Made by a program: the position numbers and the translations under genes. A stretch of 64,000 nucleotides of DNA from a virus: the IMG/VR virus record IMGVR_UViG_3300033996_001256, positions 1 through 64,000 of that record; one strand, 5' to 3'. Below are positions 8,216-17,318 of this stretch, in pieces. The first letter of the stretch is position 1. Each line of letters starts with the position of its first letter. Under the pieces are notes generated by a model. That model was given only the letters and a program-made list of their open reading frames with translations, was not told the origin of the DNA and did not search any database.

Positions 8216-11200
8216 AGGTGAAAACATATTAGTGGAATTTGATTATGACAACATTACCTTAATAGATCCAAACAAAATTGTAGACAATGAAGGTAAAGTT
8301 AGTGATAGATTAGTTAAACATGAGAACCTTGTGTTCTATGCAAATCTTGAGTGTAACGTATTACCAAGAACTAAATTGGCGTTAGGGTCGGCATTAAACG
8401 ATTCTATTAGAACAGTTTCCGTTGGTAAGATCAATTTCTTAAATCCGGGTAATAAAACCTTTTTAGATAATAGATATACCGATGAGATTACGGGTAAAGG
8501 ATCCGTACAGGGTAAAGGTGTAAACCAACCTAAATTAAATGCGGTTCAAAACCCAAACAAATCTGATGATTTTTATCTTACACAGAGTACATATTCAAAC
8601 GGAACTCCTGGTGCGGTTGATAATGGTTTATTAGGTATAACCGATATACAGGTTGCAATTGACACAAGTTTCTTACCTACGGTGACAGTTAACTTAACCG
8701 ATGTTAAGGGTAGAGCGTTGTTTGAAGGTGGTAATAATTCACCATATTCTGCGTTTTTCCAATTACCATACCCAATGTTTTATTTAACATTAAAGGGGTA
8801 TTATGGTAAGGCGGTTAGATTGCCATTAATGTTACAATCGTTTACATCAAACTTTGACAATACGACTGGTAACTTTAAGATTGTATTGAAATTTTTTGGA
8901 TACAAATATACGGTAATGTCATATGTTAATTGGGGGGCAATGATGGCGGTCCCACATATGTACAATAATTTTGTGTCAACCGTACAATCAATTACAAATA
9001 CTCCGGCAGCAACAAACCTTGAGGTAGTAACTGCAAAACCTGTGAGTAGAGGATTTCAAAAAATGAAAGAATTATATTCTGAATATAAAGCCAAAGGTTT
9101 GGTTGATGATGATTTCCCTGAGATTACAATCACACAATTAAAGGCTCGTTTAGATAGATTTATAAAAAACATATTAGAAAAATTCACTAAAGAAAATTTG
9201 GGAGTTTTAACTGAGTTGGATAATTTCCAAACACAATTAACCGAGTTTCAAAAAAAGGTATTCTTTTATGGAGATTCATGGTTTGAAACATATATGGATA
9301 AAACCAATTCATATAGTTTAAAGGATACTAAGGAGGTTGTTTACACTTTCAAAAAAGAATATTCTGATCCTAATAAACAAGCTGAGGCTCAAACCAAATT
9401 AAGTGGGATATTCACTGAATATCAAAAACTTTTTGAAAGTAATAGTGTTGCGGGTAAAAATGGTAGTTATACCGTTGGTGGTAAAACAACAAAAAGTGAG
9501 GTACCTGTAAATGCAACCGTGGAAAAATGTGAAGCAAAAATTAATCCACTTACGGATATTGATTACGCAAAAACATATGAAGAAAGAAATGGTAAACCCG
9601 CAAAAACACAAATAGAATTAGATACATTCATTGCATCTAATGGGGTTCCACCTAATACTAAATTTTTTGTATTTGAGGGTGTGGATCACTTTATTGACAT
9701 TACTGAAAAATCTGCAAAAGACTCATCAACTCTTAGAAGACAAATTGAAGAAAAAATATCTGAAAATCTTAACGAACAATTAAGTAATAAAGAAACGGGT
9801 GTTGGATTTAAACCTTCAATTAGAAATATATTGGCAGTTTTCTTTGCTCAAGGAGAGGCGTTCATCCGATTAATGGATGATGTACACTCAAAGGCTTGGG
9901 ATATAAGGGAAAATAAATATAGACAACAAGCAATATTTGGAAGTAACAGTAGTGCTCAAAGTGTTGATGTTAAATCTTCCACTCAAAATAATGAACCAAT
10001 ATATCCATGGCCTCAAGTCATAAGAGAAACATTAGGTGATGACAAACAAGAAAAGTTTGAAATTGTTTACCCTGGTGATAAATCAATTGCTACTATGACA
10101 AAGGCTTATATACCTGAGATATGGCCTGAGGTTGAATTTGTGGAAGAGTTTATTAAAGGTTATGTGGATAGAGAGCCTAAAAATCCTGACTACGGTGATG
10201 AATCAAATGTATTAACAAAACCTAGTAGGTTAAGTTTAAATGCTCTTGATTTTCCTGTAACAAACGAAATATTCCAAAACAAAGAAGAGATTAAATTCTT
10301 TTATGAAATATATGAAAGAGTTATGGTTAATACCTATTACTCTAAATTAAATAGACAATCAGGGTATGATGCTAGTATATTCATGGTTGAGGCTGAGGAC
10401 GAAAAAATCAATATATTAAAAAGTTTGGGTAATGATAATCCATTTTTAACTCAAAAATTAAAACAATATTTAATTGATCAAAATAATTTCTTAACATTCT
10501 TAAGACATATTTCAAATCAAGGTGAGGGTGAAAGTTGGCAAAAATTCATAAGAGGTGAGTTTACAATTAATTATATTAAGAACAAAACCAATACACCATT
10601 TGAGTTATTTAATCAGGAAATTCTAACAAATGAAAGATCACAACCTGATGTTTCATTAACCGATGAATCTAAAATAATTGATTATATTGGGAACCAAACA
10701 TCAAGTAATGAATTTGATTTTTCCGATATGTACCCGATTACTAATTTTGATTGGTGTAAAAATTATCTTGCGGATGGAAAAGCATTACAAAATGTAAATT
10801 TGGCTTACAACACTAAAGATGTATTATCTTACAATACGACTCATAAGACTATATGTAATTTTAAAAACGACGACACTAACGATAAGAAAAGACCTATAAC
10901 TAATTTTAATTATAAAGCGGATGTGTTTAGTCAAAATATTGATACATCTAATTTCAAAACATTCTATAATAATAGAAAAATTGAAGAACAATTTACAACT
11001 GAAGGTAATTTAAATTACTCTAACTATGATGGTTTTGTAACGGATACTCAAACGACCTCAATATTGAATACTCCTTATTTTATAAACGCAATACAAAGTG
11101 GTGTATATAATTTTAGATATAAATCTGATGATTTAGCATCGTATAAACAGGCGGCATATCTATTCTTGAATAGTTTACCATTAGCGAGTCTTAGAGAAAA

Positions 11201-14200
11201 ATATAGGTCATACAATGAACCTAATGATTTAAGTTATATACTATCAACAATTAAGAAATTCGGGGCGGTACATAAATTACCATACGCTTGGATTGTTAAA
11301 TACGGATCAATTTGGCATAGATACAAAACTTGGAATGAAAAAGGTATTGATATGTTGGATGAGGTTTGGACTGATTTTAATTATTTAGGTAATTATGATC
11401 CTGTTACTTCAGCGTCTACAAAGGTATATAGTTTAAACATTGAAGGATTCCAAAATAATATTGTCTTGGAAGACACGGTAACTGCAACACCAAATTTGGT
11501 CACATATAATTCAACAACAATGAACACAGGGTTCTACCCTAAGTTGTATGATGATATGAATGTATTTCTACAAGGATTACAACTATTTTCAGGTGTCACA
11601 CAATTAAATGGTACTTGTACTATTACAGGTACAACAATGGATGTTTTAACTATTAACGATAATAATTTGGCACCTGGTTTAGTATTAGCGGGACCAAACA
11701 TTGAAGTTGGAACAACAATAGTGTCACAAGTTACCGGTAATACAGGAGGTATTGGACAATATATTGTTGATATATCACAAGATTCCCTAAGTAATGTGTT
11801 TTATGTTACCAACTCGGCAACAGGTGGGTATTCACAAACTGAAATACAAGGGTTAATTAATGATGGTAAGTTAGTGATGACCACAAATTCATTGGGTAAG
11901 ATTATTGAAATAAGTGGTTTTGATCCTAACGATAATGATAGGTCGTTAAAAATAACCCCTTGGTCAACAATTGTTAAAACAACTGAAGGTGATAAATATT
12001 TTGTAATGCCGTCTTTTGGTTATACAAAAAATCAAACAAGAGATGAGTGTTTTAAGAATAACAAATTAAAAGTTGAGGTTTCAAGTAACCCTGCGGTGTT
12101 TAACGGATCGGTTAGATTATTTTGGGGAGCACCTAATTACGGGTATTTTGATAATACAAAAATTTCAAAACCAAATCCTGATTCATACTTAAAAGAAATA
12201 TTGTCAGATAAGAAAATACAACAGAACTTTTCATTAAATGGGGATAACACAAAATACAATAAGATATCTGAAATGTTCACAACATTTGATACGGAAGTAT
12301 TAGATTACTTTGAACAAGAGTTCTTGAATTTTAGTAGATCAATTTACGATTATAATACATTAGTTCCAAGTGATAAAGATGTTGAAACAGAATCTGAAAG
12401 ATCATATAAGAACTTCCAATTGTTAATGAGAGAATTATTGGTTGTTGAAAAACCGTCAACTCTTAATTCTGAGGGGATGATTAATTCGGTAATTGAAAAA
12501 CAAAAATCAACTTTCCAAGGAATATTAACTAATTTCTTAGAGTATAATGTTGTATTAAAGATGGGTAATCCTTCTATGTTTGATAGAAGAACATTCTTAA
12601 CCTTCTCAACTAAATTCTTAATTGATCCTGTATCATACCAAGGATATAATCAAGGGACAACAGGTGGTTTACCGTCAAATGGTGGGACAATTACATTGGC
12701 CCAATCAAAAAGTGAAAACCCTGAAACATGGAAAGCGTTAGAGAAATATGTAGGGTTTTCTGAAATACCAGAATTAGTGTATTCAGACAATGGATCATAT
12801 ATTACTGACTTCTTTATTGATTTGAATGTTCAGTTTACTGAGAAAAATGTTAAAGATTTTGCTCCGTTGATTATGTTATATGCAACACAAAAACTTAATA
12901 ATTTTGAAATCCCAACAAATAATGTTGTTATTCCAAACCCTGTTCCGACACCTGCACCAAGTCCTCAAACACCTGGTGATTTATTAACGGTTGTAACACT
13001 TAAAGATACTAAAACAATTTCGGTATATAAATTTGGGACACAAAAATATGGTGTTTATAAAGACGCAACAGGAACAATTATTTATACTGGGCCGACACAA
13101 AATGCGTTTCAATATCCTTTAAATAGTACAATAGTTGATCAAATTATTATAATTCAATATGATGCTTTAGCAACAACTCCTAATGATAATCAATTTATTA
13201 TTAGTACTGTTAATATAACACCTTCACAAGTTACAACAACCACAACTACCCTTCCTATTGTTCAAAATTTAGGTAATAGTGTTGATGGTGTTAAGTTTTA
13301 TGGTCTTATGGATCAATACCTTGATAAATCTGAAACTTATCTTAAAAATGTTATTTCTAATTTAATGACAGGTGTGAGAGCCGGATTACCAAGTATTACA
13401 ATTGAAGGAGATAAAGGTAATAGAGCTCAACTTGAGGGAGAACAAACACGAGTTGAAATATGGGAAACATTTAAAGCATTCAATGACACATGGGTTGCAG
13501 GCGGAGACTTTAAATCAAAAACATTATTTGAAGATGTTCTATTATTTGATAGAGCAAGTAGAGATGTTGGTCAAAAAGTATATGTAGATATCTTTAAGGT
13601 TAAGGATTTAATTGAGGGATCTCTAACAAAGAATAATATGTTAGACATTATCTCAACAATACTTACGGAAAATAATTTTACTTACTTCCCATTACCCGCT
13701 TACGCTAATTTTTATAACGCACAAGATGCCGAAAAGAATCCTGTACCAAGAAGTGAAGGGTCAACTGAGTTCGCAAATTCATTTTGGGGAACGTTCTTAA
13801 ATGTGGATTACAGAAACACATCACCTAAGTTCTTATGTTACTACGCAAACAAACCTAGTCAGTATGTGGACATGAAAGATAATGTTGATTATAGATTTAG
13901 AGATGACGCTTTTGATCTTAGGAGAGCAAGTGACAATCCATTAGTTGAAAACCAATCAAATAAAAAGAATTGGGATAAATCAAATAAAGTGGTTGGTTTT
14001 AATATTGATATTAGTAATCAAAATCAGCAAATATTTAAAAACTTTAGTGTTGGTCAAGATGTTGGTAAACCTACTGCGGAATCTTTGGAAATGTTAAATC
14101 AAATGGCTAACCAAAGTAGAAATAGAAGTACAGGTTCTCAAAACGTATCGTTATATAACCTTTATAGAAATAGAAGTTACGAATGTTCTGTTGATATGTT

Positions 14201-15113
14201 AGGTAATGCTTTAATACAACCAATGATGTATTTTAATGTGAGAAACATACCTATGTTCTCAGGACCATATATGATTACATCTGTAACACATCAAATTAGT
14301 GACGGAGATTTCAGTACAACATTTAAAGGTACAAGACAACCTTTTTATAGTTTACCTAAAATTGATAATTTTATTCAATCATTAAGTTTAAATATTATTT
14401 CTAAATTACAAGAACAAATTAAATCAAATGAAGAAAAGACAAAATTATCAAGTGATAATGTGATATTCCAAAAAAACAATGTAATTTCAAATGTAACTGG
14501 TACTGATACAATAACTAAGAATCAAGATTGTTCAGATAAAATTAATAGTGGTTATGTTGGATATACACCTTTAGATAATCCGGCAATAACACAACTTTCA
14601 TATAAAGATTTTAAAAAATTACTTGAGGATAGGATTGTTGCTAGTGGTATACCAAAAGAAACTACAAGTAATGGCGTAACAACCATAAGTGATACTTTCT
14701 TAAAATTATCGGGATTTTTATTCTCGTTTATATATTTAGATTCGGCATCATCAAGTGGTTTAAAAGCGTATGAGAATAATTATAGTACAATAAATTTAAC
14801 TGAAACTTATGGGGCAATACTATCAACTACTGCTAATAAAAAATTCTATTGTGTATCAAGAGGTACTAATTTGAATATACCTGTGGTGTCATTTATATCT
14901 GCAGAAAAATTTGTGGATTTTGCTATTGCTAAATTTAAAGATAAACTATCTTTAATAAAAACGGCTAGCGATGAAGAGATTGTCCAATTATATGTTACTA
15001 AGTATCCTAACACCCAACCTGATAATGTTTATACTGAAATGACAGAACAAGATAAAAATACATTAAAAAATAAAGTAAAACAGTCGGTAGATATATATAA
15101 CTCATTAAATTAA
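8205..15113 (+). CDS. Giant baseplate hub-like protein (gp27-type ends, large insertions)
   Basis: At 2302 residues this is the largest product in the window. The N-terminal 260 residues (GLLGITDIQVAIDT, FFQLPYPMFYLTLKGYYGKA, FDNTTGNFKIVLKFFGYKY) and a region near residues 1985-2060 (GNALIQPMMYFNVRNIPMF, then SGPYMITSVTHQIS and FSTTFKGTRQPF) look like the two halves of a phage baseplate hub of the gp27 / gpD type. Between them lie more than 1500 residues of inserted sequence, including a Pro-rich linker near 1580-1600 (PNPVPTPAPSPQTPGD) and a Thr-rich stretch near 1680. T4 gp27 is only about 391 residues. The hub would centre the baseplate and carry the spike. Hub identity is by pattern recognition; the function of the insertions is unknown. 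Confidence 0.5.
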   Translation: MVDKGENILVEFDYDNITLIDPNKIVDNEGKVSDRLVKHENLVFYANLECNVLPRTKLALGSALNDSIRTVSVGKINFLNPGNKTFLDNRYTDEITGKGSVQGKGVNQPKLNAVQNPNKSDDFYLTQSTYSNGTPGAVDNGLLGITDIQVAIDTSFLPTVTVNLTDVKGRALFEGGNNSPYSAFFQLPYPMFYLTLKGYYGKAVRLPLMLQSFTSNFDNTTGNFKIVLKFFGYKYTVMSYVNWGAMMAVPHMYNNFVSTVQSITNTPAATNLEVVTAKPVSRGFQKMKELYSEYKAKGLVDDDFPEITITQLKARLDRFIKNILEKFTKENLGVLTELDNFQTQLTEFQKKVFFYGDSWFETYMDKTNSYSLKDTKEVVYTFKKEYSDPNKQAEAQTKLSGIFTEYQKLFESNSVAGKNGSYTVGGKTTKSEVPVNATVEKCEAKINPLTDIDYAKTYEERNGKPAKTQIELDTFIASNGVPPNTKFFVFEGVDHFIDITEKSAKDSSTLRRQIEEKISENLNEQLSNKETGVGFKPSIRNILAVFFAQGEAFIRLMDDVHSKAWDIRENKYRQQAIFGSNSSAQSVDVKSSTQNNEPIYPWPQVIRETLGDDKQEKFEIVYPGDKSIATMTKAYIPEIWPEVEFVEEFIKGYVDREPKNPDYGDESNVLTKPSRLSLNALDFPVTNEIFQNKEEIKFFYEIYERVMVNTYYSKLNRQSGYDASIFMVEAEDEKINILKSLGNDNPFLTQKLKQYLIDQNNFLTFLRHISNQGEGESWQKFIRGEFTINYIKNKTNTPFELFNQEILTNERSQPDVSLTDESKIIDYIGNQTSSNEFDFSDMYPITNFDWCKNYLADGKALQNVNLAYNTKDVLSYNTTHKTICNFKNDDTNDKKRPITNFNYKADVFSQNIDTSNFKTFYNNRKIEEQFTTEGNLNYSNYDGFVTDTQTTSILNTPYFINAIQSGVYNFRYKSDDLASYKQAAYLFLNSLPLASLREKYRSYNEPNDLSYILSTIKKFGAVHKLPYAWIVKYGSIWHRYKTWNEKGIDMLDEVWTDFNYLGNYDPVTSASTKVYSLNIEGFQNNIVLEDTVTATPNLVTYNSTTMNTGFYPKLYDDMNVFLQGLQLFSGVTQLNGTCTITGTTMDVLTINDNNLAPGLVLAGPNIEVGTTIVSQVTGNTGGIGQYIVDISQDSLSNVFYVTNSATGGYSQTEIQGLINDGKLVMTTNSLGKIIEISGFDPNDNDRSLKITPWSTIVKTTEGDKYFVMPSFGYTKNQTRDECFKNNKLKVEVSSNPAVFNGSVRLFWGAPNYGYFDNTKISKPNPDSYLKEILSDKKIQQNFSLNGDNTKYNKISEMFTTFDTEVLDYFEQEFLNFSRSIYDYNTLVPSDKDVETESERSYKNFQLLMRELLVVEKPSTLNSEGMINSVIEKQKSTFQGILTNFLEYNVVLKMGNPSMFDRRTFLTFSTKFLIDPVSYQGYNQGTTGGLPSNGGTITLAQSKSENPETWKALEKYVGFSEIPELVYSDNGSYITDFFIDLNVQFTEKNVKDFAPLIMLYATQKLNNFEIPTNNVVIPNPVPTPAPSPQTPGDLLTVVTLKDTKTISVYKFGTQKYGVYKDATGTIIYTGPTQNAFQYPLNSTIVDQIIIIQYDALATTPNDNQFIISTVNITPSQVTTTTTTLPIVQNLGNSVDGVKFYGLMDQYLDKSETYLKNVISNLMTGVRAGLPSITIEGDKGNRAQLEGEQTRVEIWETFKAFNDTWVAGGDFKSKTLFEDVLLFDRASRDVGQKVYVDIFKVKDLIEGSLTKNNMLDIISTILTENNFTYFPLPAYANFYNAQDAEKNPVPRSEGSTEFANSFWGTFLNVDYRNTSPKFLCYYANKPSQYVDMKDNVDYRFRDDAFDLRRASDNPLVENQSNKKNWDKSNKVVGFNIDISNQNQQIFKNFSVGQDVGKPTAESLEMLNQMANQSRNRSTGSQNVSLYNLYRNRSYECSVDMLGNALIQPMMYFNVRNIPMFSGPYMITSVTHQISDGDFSTTFKGTRQPFYSLPKIDNFIQSLSLNIISKLQEQIKSNEEKTKLSSDNVIFQKNNVISNVTGTDTITKNQDCSDKINSGYVGYTPLDNPAITQLSYKDFKKLLEDRIVASGIPKETTSNGVTTISDTFLKLSGFLFSFIYLDSASSSGLKAYENNYSTINLTETYGAILSTTANKKFYCVSRGTNLNIPVVSFISAEKFVDFAIAKFKDKLSLIKTASDEEIVQLYVTKYPNTQPDNVYTEMTEQDKNTLKNKVKQSVDIYNSLN

Positions 15114-15131
15114 TTTTATTGAATAACCAGA

Positions 15132-15139
15132 TATTTATA
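15132..15139 (+). promoter_or_regulatory. TATTTATA motif, candidate late promoter element
   Basis: TATTTATA is 12 bases before the ATG at 15152. Its location favours that ATG over the in-frame TTG at 15119 as the start of the next gene. Confidence 0.4.
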
Positions 15140-15151
15140 AATAAAACTATT

Positions 15152-15376
15152 ATGAACACAAAATTAATATTAGACAACTACTTGGGTAAAAACACAAGAG
15201 TGTCAGAAAAAGATAAAGGTAATGGTTACAAAGAAGTTTGTGACTTAGATACTGGAGATTGTTATACACTAAGAATAAAAGACGGATTAATTGAAAGAGT
15301 TGATAACACTATGAACACATTCAAAAAAATCCAAGTTGAGACTAAATCAGGAATTAAACAATTATTAAACGGATAA
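15152..15376 (+). CDS. Small protein of unknown function
   Basis: A 74-residue protein starting MNTKLILDNYLG. An in-frame TTG at 15119 would add 11 residues, but the promoter-like TATTTATA lies between the two starts, so ATG 15152 is preferred. It has a short central motif with two cysteines (VCDLDTGDCYTLRIKDGLIE) and a basic C-terminal strand/helix. I do not recognise the family. It sits at the end of the first tail block and is followed two bases later by another small gene, so both may be virion or morphogenesis proteins. Confidence 0.6.
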   Translation: MNTKLILDNYLGKNTRVSEKDKGNGYKEVCDLDTGDCYTLRIKDGLIERVDNTMNTFKKIQVETKSGIKQLLNG

Positions 15377-15378
15377 CC

Positions 15379-16050
15379 ATGGCTATAGATCAAAAAATTT
15401 TAAATGAAATAAGTAGATTTAATTCTATTAACAAATACATAATGGAACAAGGTGATCCAGCTTTGGACCCTACAATTGCGCCACCTGTTGACCCCGCTGC
15501 GGCACCACCTGTTGACCCTGCTGCGGCACCTGTTGATCCTGCTGCGGCACCCGCAGACCCTAATGCAGTTGCACCGATTCCACCAGCAGCACCTATTGAT
15601 ATCTCAAACGATCCTGAGGTTGAAGAACTTGGTGATGAAGGTGAGGAAGAAGGAAACAAAGAGGAATTAGATGTTACTGATTTGGTTGCAAGTCAAAAAA
15701 ACATGGAACAAAAACAAGAAGAATATTTTGATAACTTGTTTAGTCAATTAAAAACTCTTGAGGAAAAATTAGGTGAGATGGATAATTTAGTTACTACTAT
15801 TAACAACTTAGAGGCTAAGTTTGATAAATTTAGACCAAAAACCCCACAAGAAAAATTAGAATTGAGAAGTTTGGACTCAGGGCCATTTAATCAAAAACTA
15901 TCTGATTTCTTTGAAGATAAAGAACCTGATATGGAAAAATCAGGTAAAAATGAATATGTTTTAACAACTGATGATGCTACTAATTACTCTACAAATGATA
16001 TTGAAACATCATTTAACAACTACGACGACGAGAACACAAATATGATGTAA
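15379..16050 (+). CDS. Acidic protein with Pro/Ala repeat; possible internal head/core protein
   Basis: A 223-residue protein in four parts: a helical N-terminus (about 1-24), a Pro/Ala/Asp-rich repeat (about 27-72, repeating PVDPAAAP), an acidic stretch (EELGDEGEEEGNKEELD), a coiled coil (about 105-155) and an acidic, Asn-rich tail. No enzyme motif is seen. The N-terminus ends in YIMEQGDP; I-M-E followed by Q fits the (L/I)-x-E cleavage pattern of T4-type prohead proteases, so this may be a core or ejected protein with a removable targeting peptide. That is inference. A strong terminator follows directly. Confidence 0.5.
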   Translation: MAIDQKILNEISRFNSINKYIMEQGDPALDPTIAPPVDPAAAPPVDPAAAPVDPAAAPADPNAVAPIPPAAPIDISNDPEVEELGDEGEEEGNKEELDVTDLVASQKNMEQKQEEYFDNLFSQLKTLEEKLGEMDNLVTTINNLEAKFDKFRPKTPQEKLELRSLDSGPFNQKLSDFFEDKEPDMEKSGKNEYVLTTDDATNYSTNDIETSFNNYDDENTNMM

Positions 16051-16056
16051 TACTAT

Positions 16057-16090
16057 GAGGGGGACATCTTTGTCCCTCTCTACTTTTTTT
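16057..16090 (+). terminator. Rho-independent terminator after first tail block
   Basis: GAGGGGGACA pairs with TGTCCCTCTC (one G-T pair) around a TCTT loop, then TACTTTTTTT. It closes the 2886-16050 gene string and isolates the SSB gene. Confidence 0.85.
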
Positions 16091-16100
16091 AAAAACCTTA

Positions 16101-16131
16101 TTGACTACACTACTTTTTATAACTATATTTT
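16101..16131 (+). promoter_or_regulatory. Bacteroidota-like promoter upstream of SSB gene
   Basis: TTG at 16101-16103 is followed after 20 bases by TATATTTT at 16124-16131, close to the Bacteroidota pattern TTTG-N19/21-TAnnTTTG. It lies right after a terminator and 30 bases before the SSB start, where an early or middle promoter would be expected. Confidence 0.45.
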
Positions 16132-16161
16132 CTACGTAAACCTTTAATAAATATATATACA

Positions 16162-17025
16162 ATGGCGACAAACAATGTTTTAGATGCGGTTTTGGCTCAG
16201 TATGAGAGTTCAAAACAAAGTGGTTCTTCTTCCACTTCAAAATTCACACAAGAAGAAAGAATGAAAAAGTATTTCGCAGCAATTCTTAAAGATAGCGAAA
16301 AACAAGGACAAAGAAAAATCCGTATTTTACCAACCACTGATGGATCATCTCCTTTTAAGGAAGTTTGGTTCCACGAAATCAATGTTGATGGTAAATGGCA
16401 GAAGTTCTATGATCCAGGAAAAAATGACAACGAACGTTCACCTTTAAATGAGGTATACGATGAGTTAATGTCAACAGGTCGTGAATCTGACAAACAATTG
16501 GCGACACAATATAAAGCTCGTAAGTTTTATATCGTAAAAGTAATTGACCGTGACCATGAAGAAGACGGAGTTAAGTTTTGGAGATTCAAACACAATTATA
16601 AACAAGAAGGAATCCTTGATAAAGTTATTCCAATTTGGAAGGCAAAAGGTGATGTGACTGACTCTGATAAAGGTCGTGACTTGATCCTTGAACTTACAAA
16701 GGCAAAGACACCAAAAGGTGCAACATATACGGTTATTCAAACTGTTATGTATGACGATCCAACACCTACACATGAAGACGCTGAACAGGCATCTACTTGG
16801 ATCAACGATGAGTTGACTTGGGAGGACGTGTATTCTAAAAAACCTGTTGAATATCTTGAAGCGATTGCAAGAGGTGAAACTCCACGTTGGGACACTGACG
16901 CAGGAAAATACATTTACTCAAATAACCAAGAAGAAGAGATTTCTATGGGTGGAAGTGTAAAGTCTGAAAGTAAAAAATCTGATCCTCAATCTAACGATGA
17001 GGTGGACGAAGATTTACCATTCTAA
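16162..17025 (+). CDS. 32: gp32-like single-stranded DNA-binding protein
   Basis: A 287-residue homologue of T4 gp32 (301 residues), which coats ssDNA during replication and recombination. It has a short basic N-terminal region (about 25-45, QEERMKKYFAA), an OB-fold core (IRILPTTDGSSPFKEVWFHEI, FYIVKVIDRDHEEDGVKFW), and a flexible acidic tail. Two features stand out. There is no cysteine anywhere, so the zinc-binding site of T4 gp32 is absent. The tail ends DEDLPF, which matches the protein-recruiting tip of bacterial SSBs (DDDIPF/DDLPF) rather than T4. It has its own promoter-like sequence and terminator, fitting high independent expression. Confidence 0.8.
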   Translation: MATNNVLDAVLAQYESSKQSGSSSTSKFTQEERMKKYFAAILKDSEKQGQRKIRILPTTDGSSPFKEVWFHEINVDGKWQKFYDPGKNDNERSPLNEVYDELMSTGRESDKQLATQYKARKFYIVKVIDRDHEEDGVKFWRFKHNYKQEGILDKVIPIWKAKGDVTDSDKGRDLILELTKAKTPKGATYTVIQTVMYDDPTPTHEDAEQASTWINDELTWEDVYSKKPVEYLEAIARGETPRWDTDAGKYIYSNNQEEEISMGGSVKSESKKSDPQSNDEVDEDLPF

Positions 17026-17035
17026 TTAAACTTTA

Positions 17036-17073
17036 ACATAGGCACTTGGTATGACTGAGTGTCTATGTTTTTT
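17036..17073 (+). terminator. Terminator after SSB gene
   Basis: ACATAGGCAC (17036-17045) pairs with GTGTCTATGT (17059-17068) with one G-T pair, 13-base loop, followed by a T run. An in-frame ATG at 17051 lies inside the loop and is therefore not a likely gene start. Confidence 0.75.
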
Positions 17074-17086
17074 AAAATCAAAACAA

Positions 17087-17317
17087 ATGAGTAAAATTGC
17101 AGAAAAAATGTATGAGGCATTGTCCTTAAAATATCGCAGTGAAATTGCGGAATCCGAAGCAACATTGTTAATTTATTTAACTACACCTGTTGGTATTGGT
17201 GAACACCCACAACATCTTGAAGAGATGGATAAATTAGTAGAAAAATTCGCAAATGCTCAAGATAAACTTGAGTCATTGGAAAAAATTCGTAAGTATAATT
17301 CAACAATAACACAATAA
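17087..17317 (+). CDS. Small helical protein between SSB and UvsX, unknown function
   Basis: A 76-residue, mostly helical protein beginning MSKIAEKMYEALSLKY. An earlier in-frame ATG at 17051 lies in the terminator hairpin, so ATG 17087 is chosen. It contains TTPVGIGEHPQHLEEMD followed by a short coiled coil. It sits one base before the UvsX gene, so it may work with the recombination machinery, but I recognise no specific function. Confidence 0.65.
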   Translation: MSKIAEKMYEALSLKYRSEIAESEATLLIYLTTPVGIGEHPQHLEEMDKLVEKFANAQDKLESLEKIRKYNSTITQ

Positions 17318-17318
17318 T

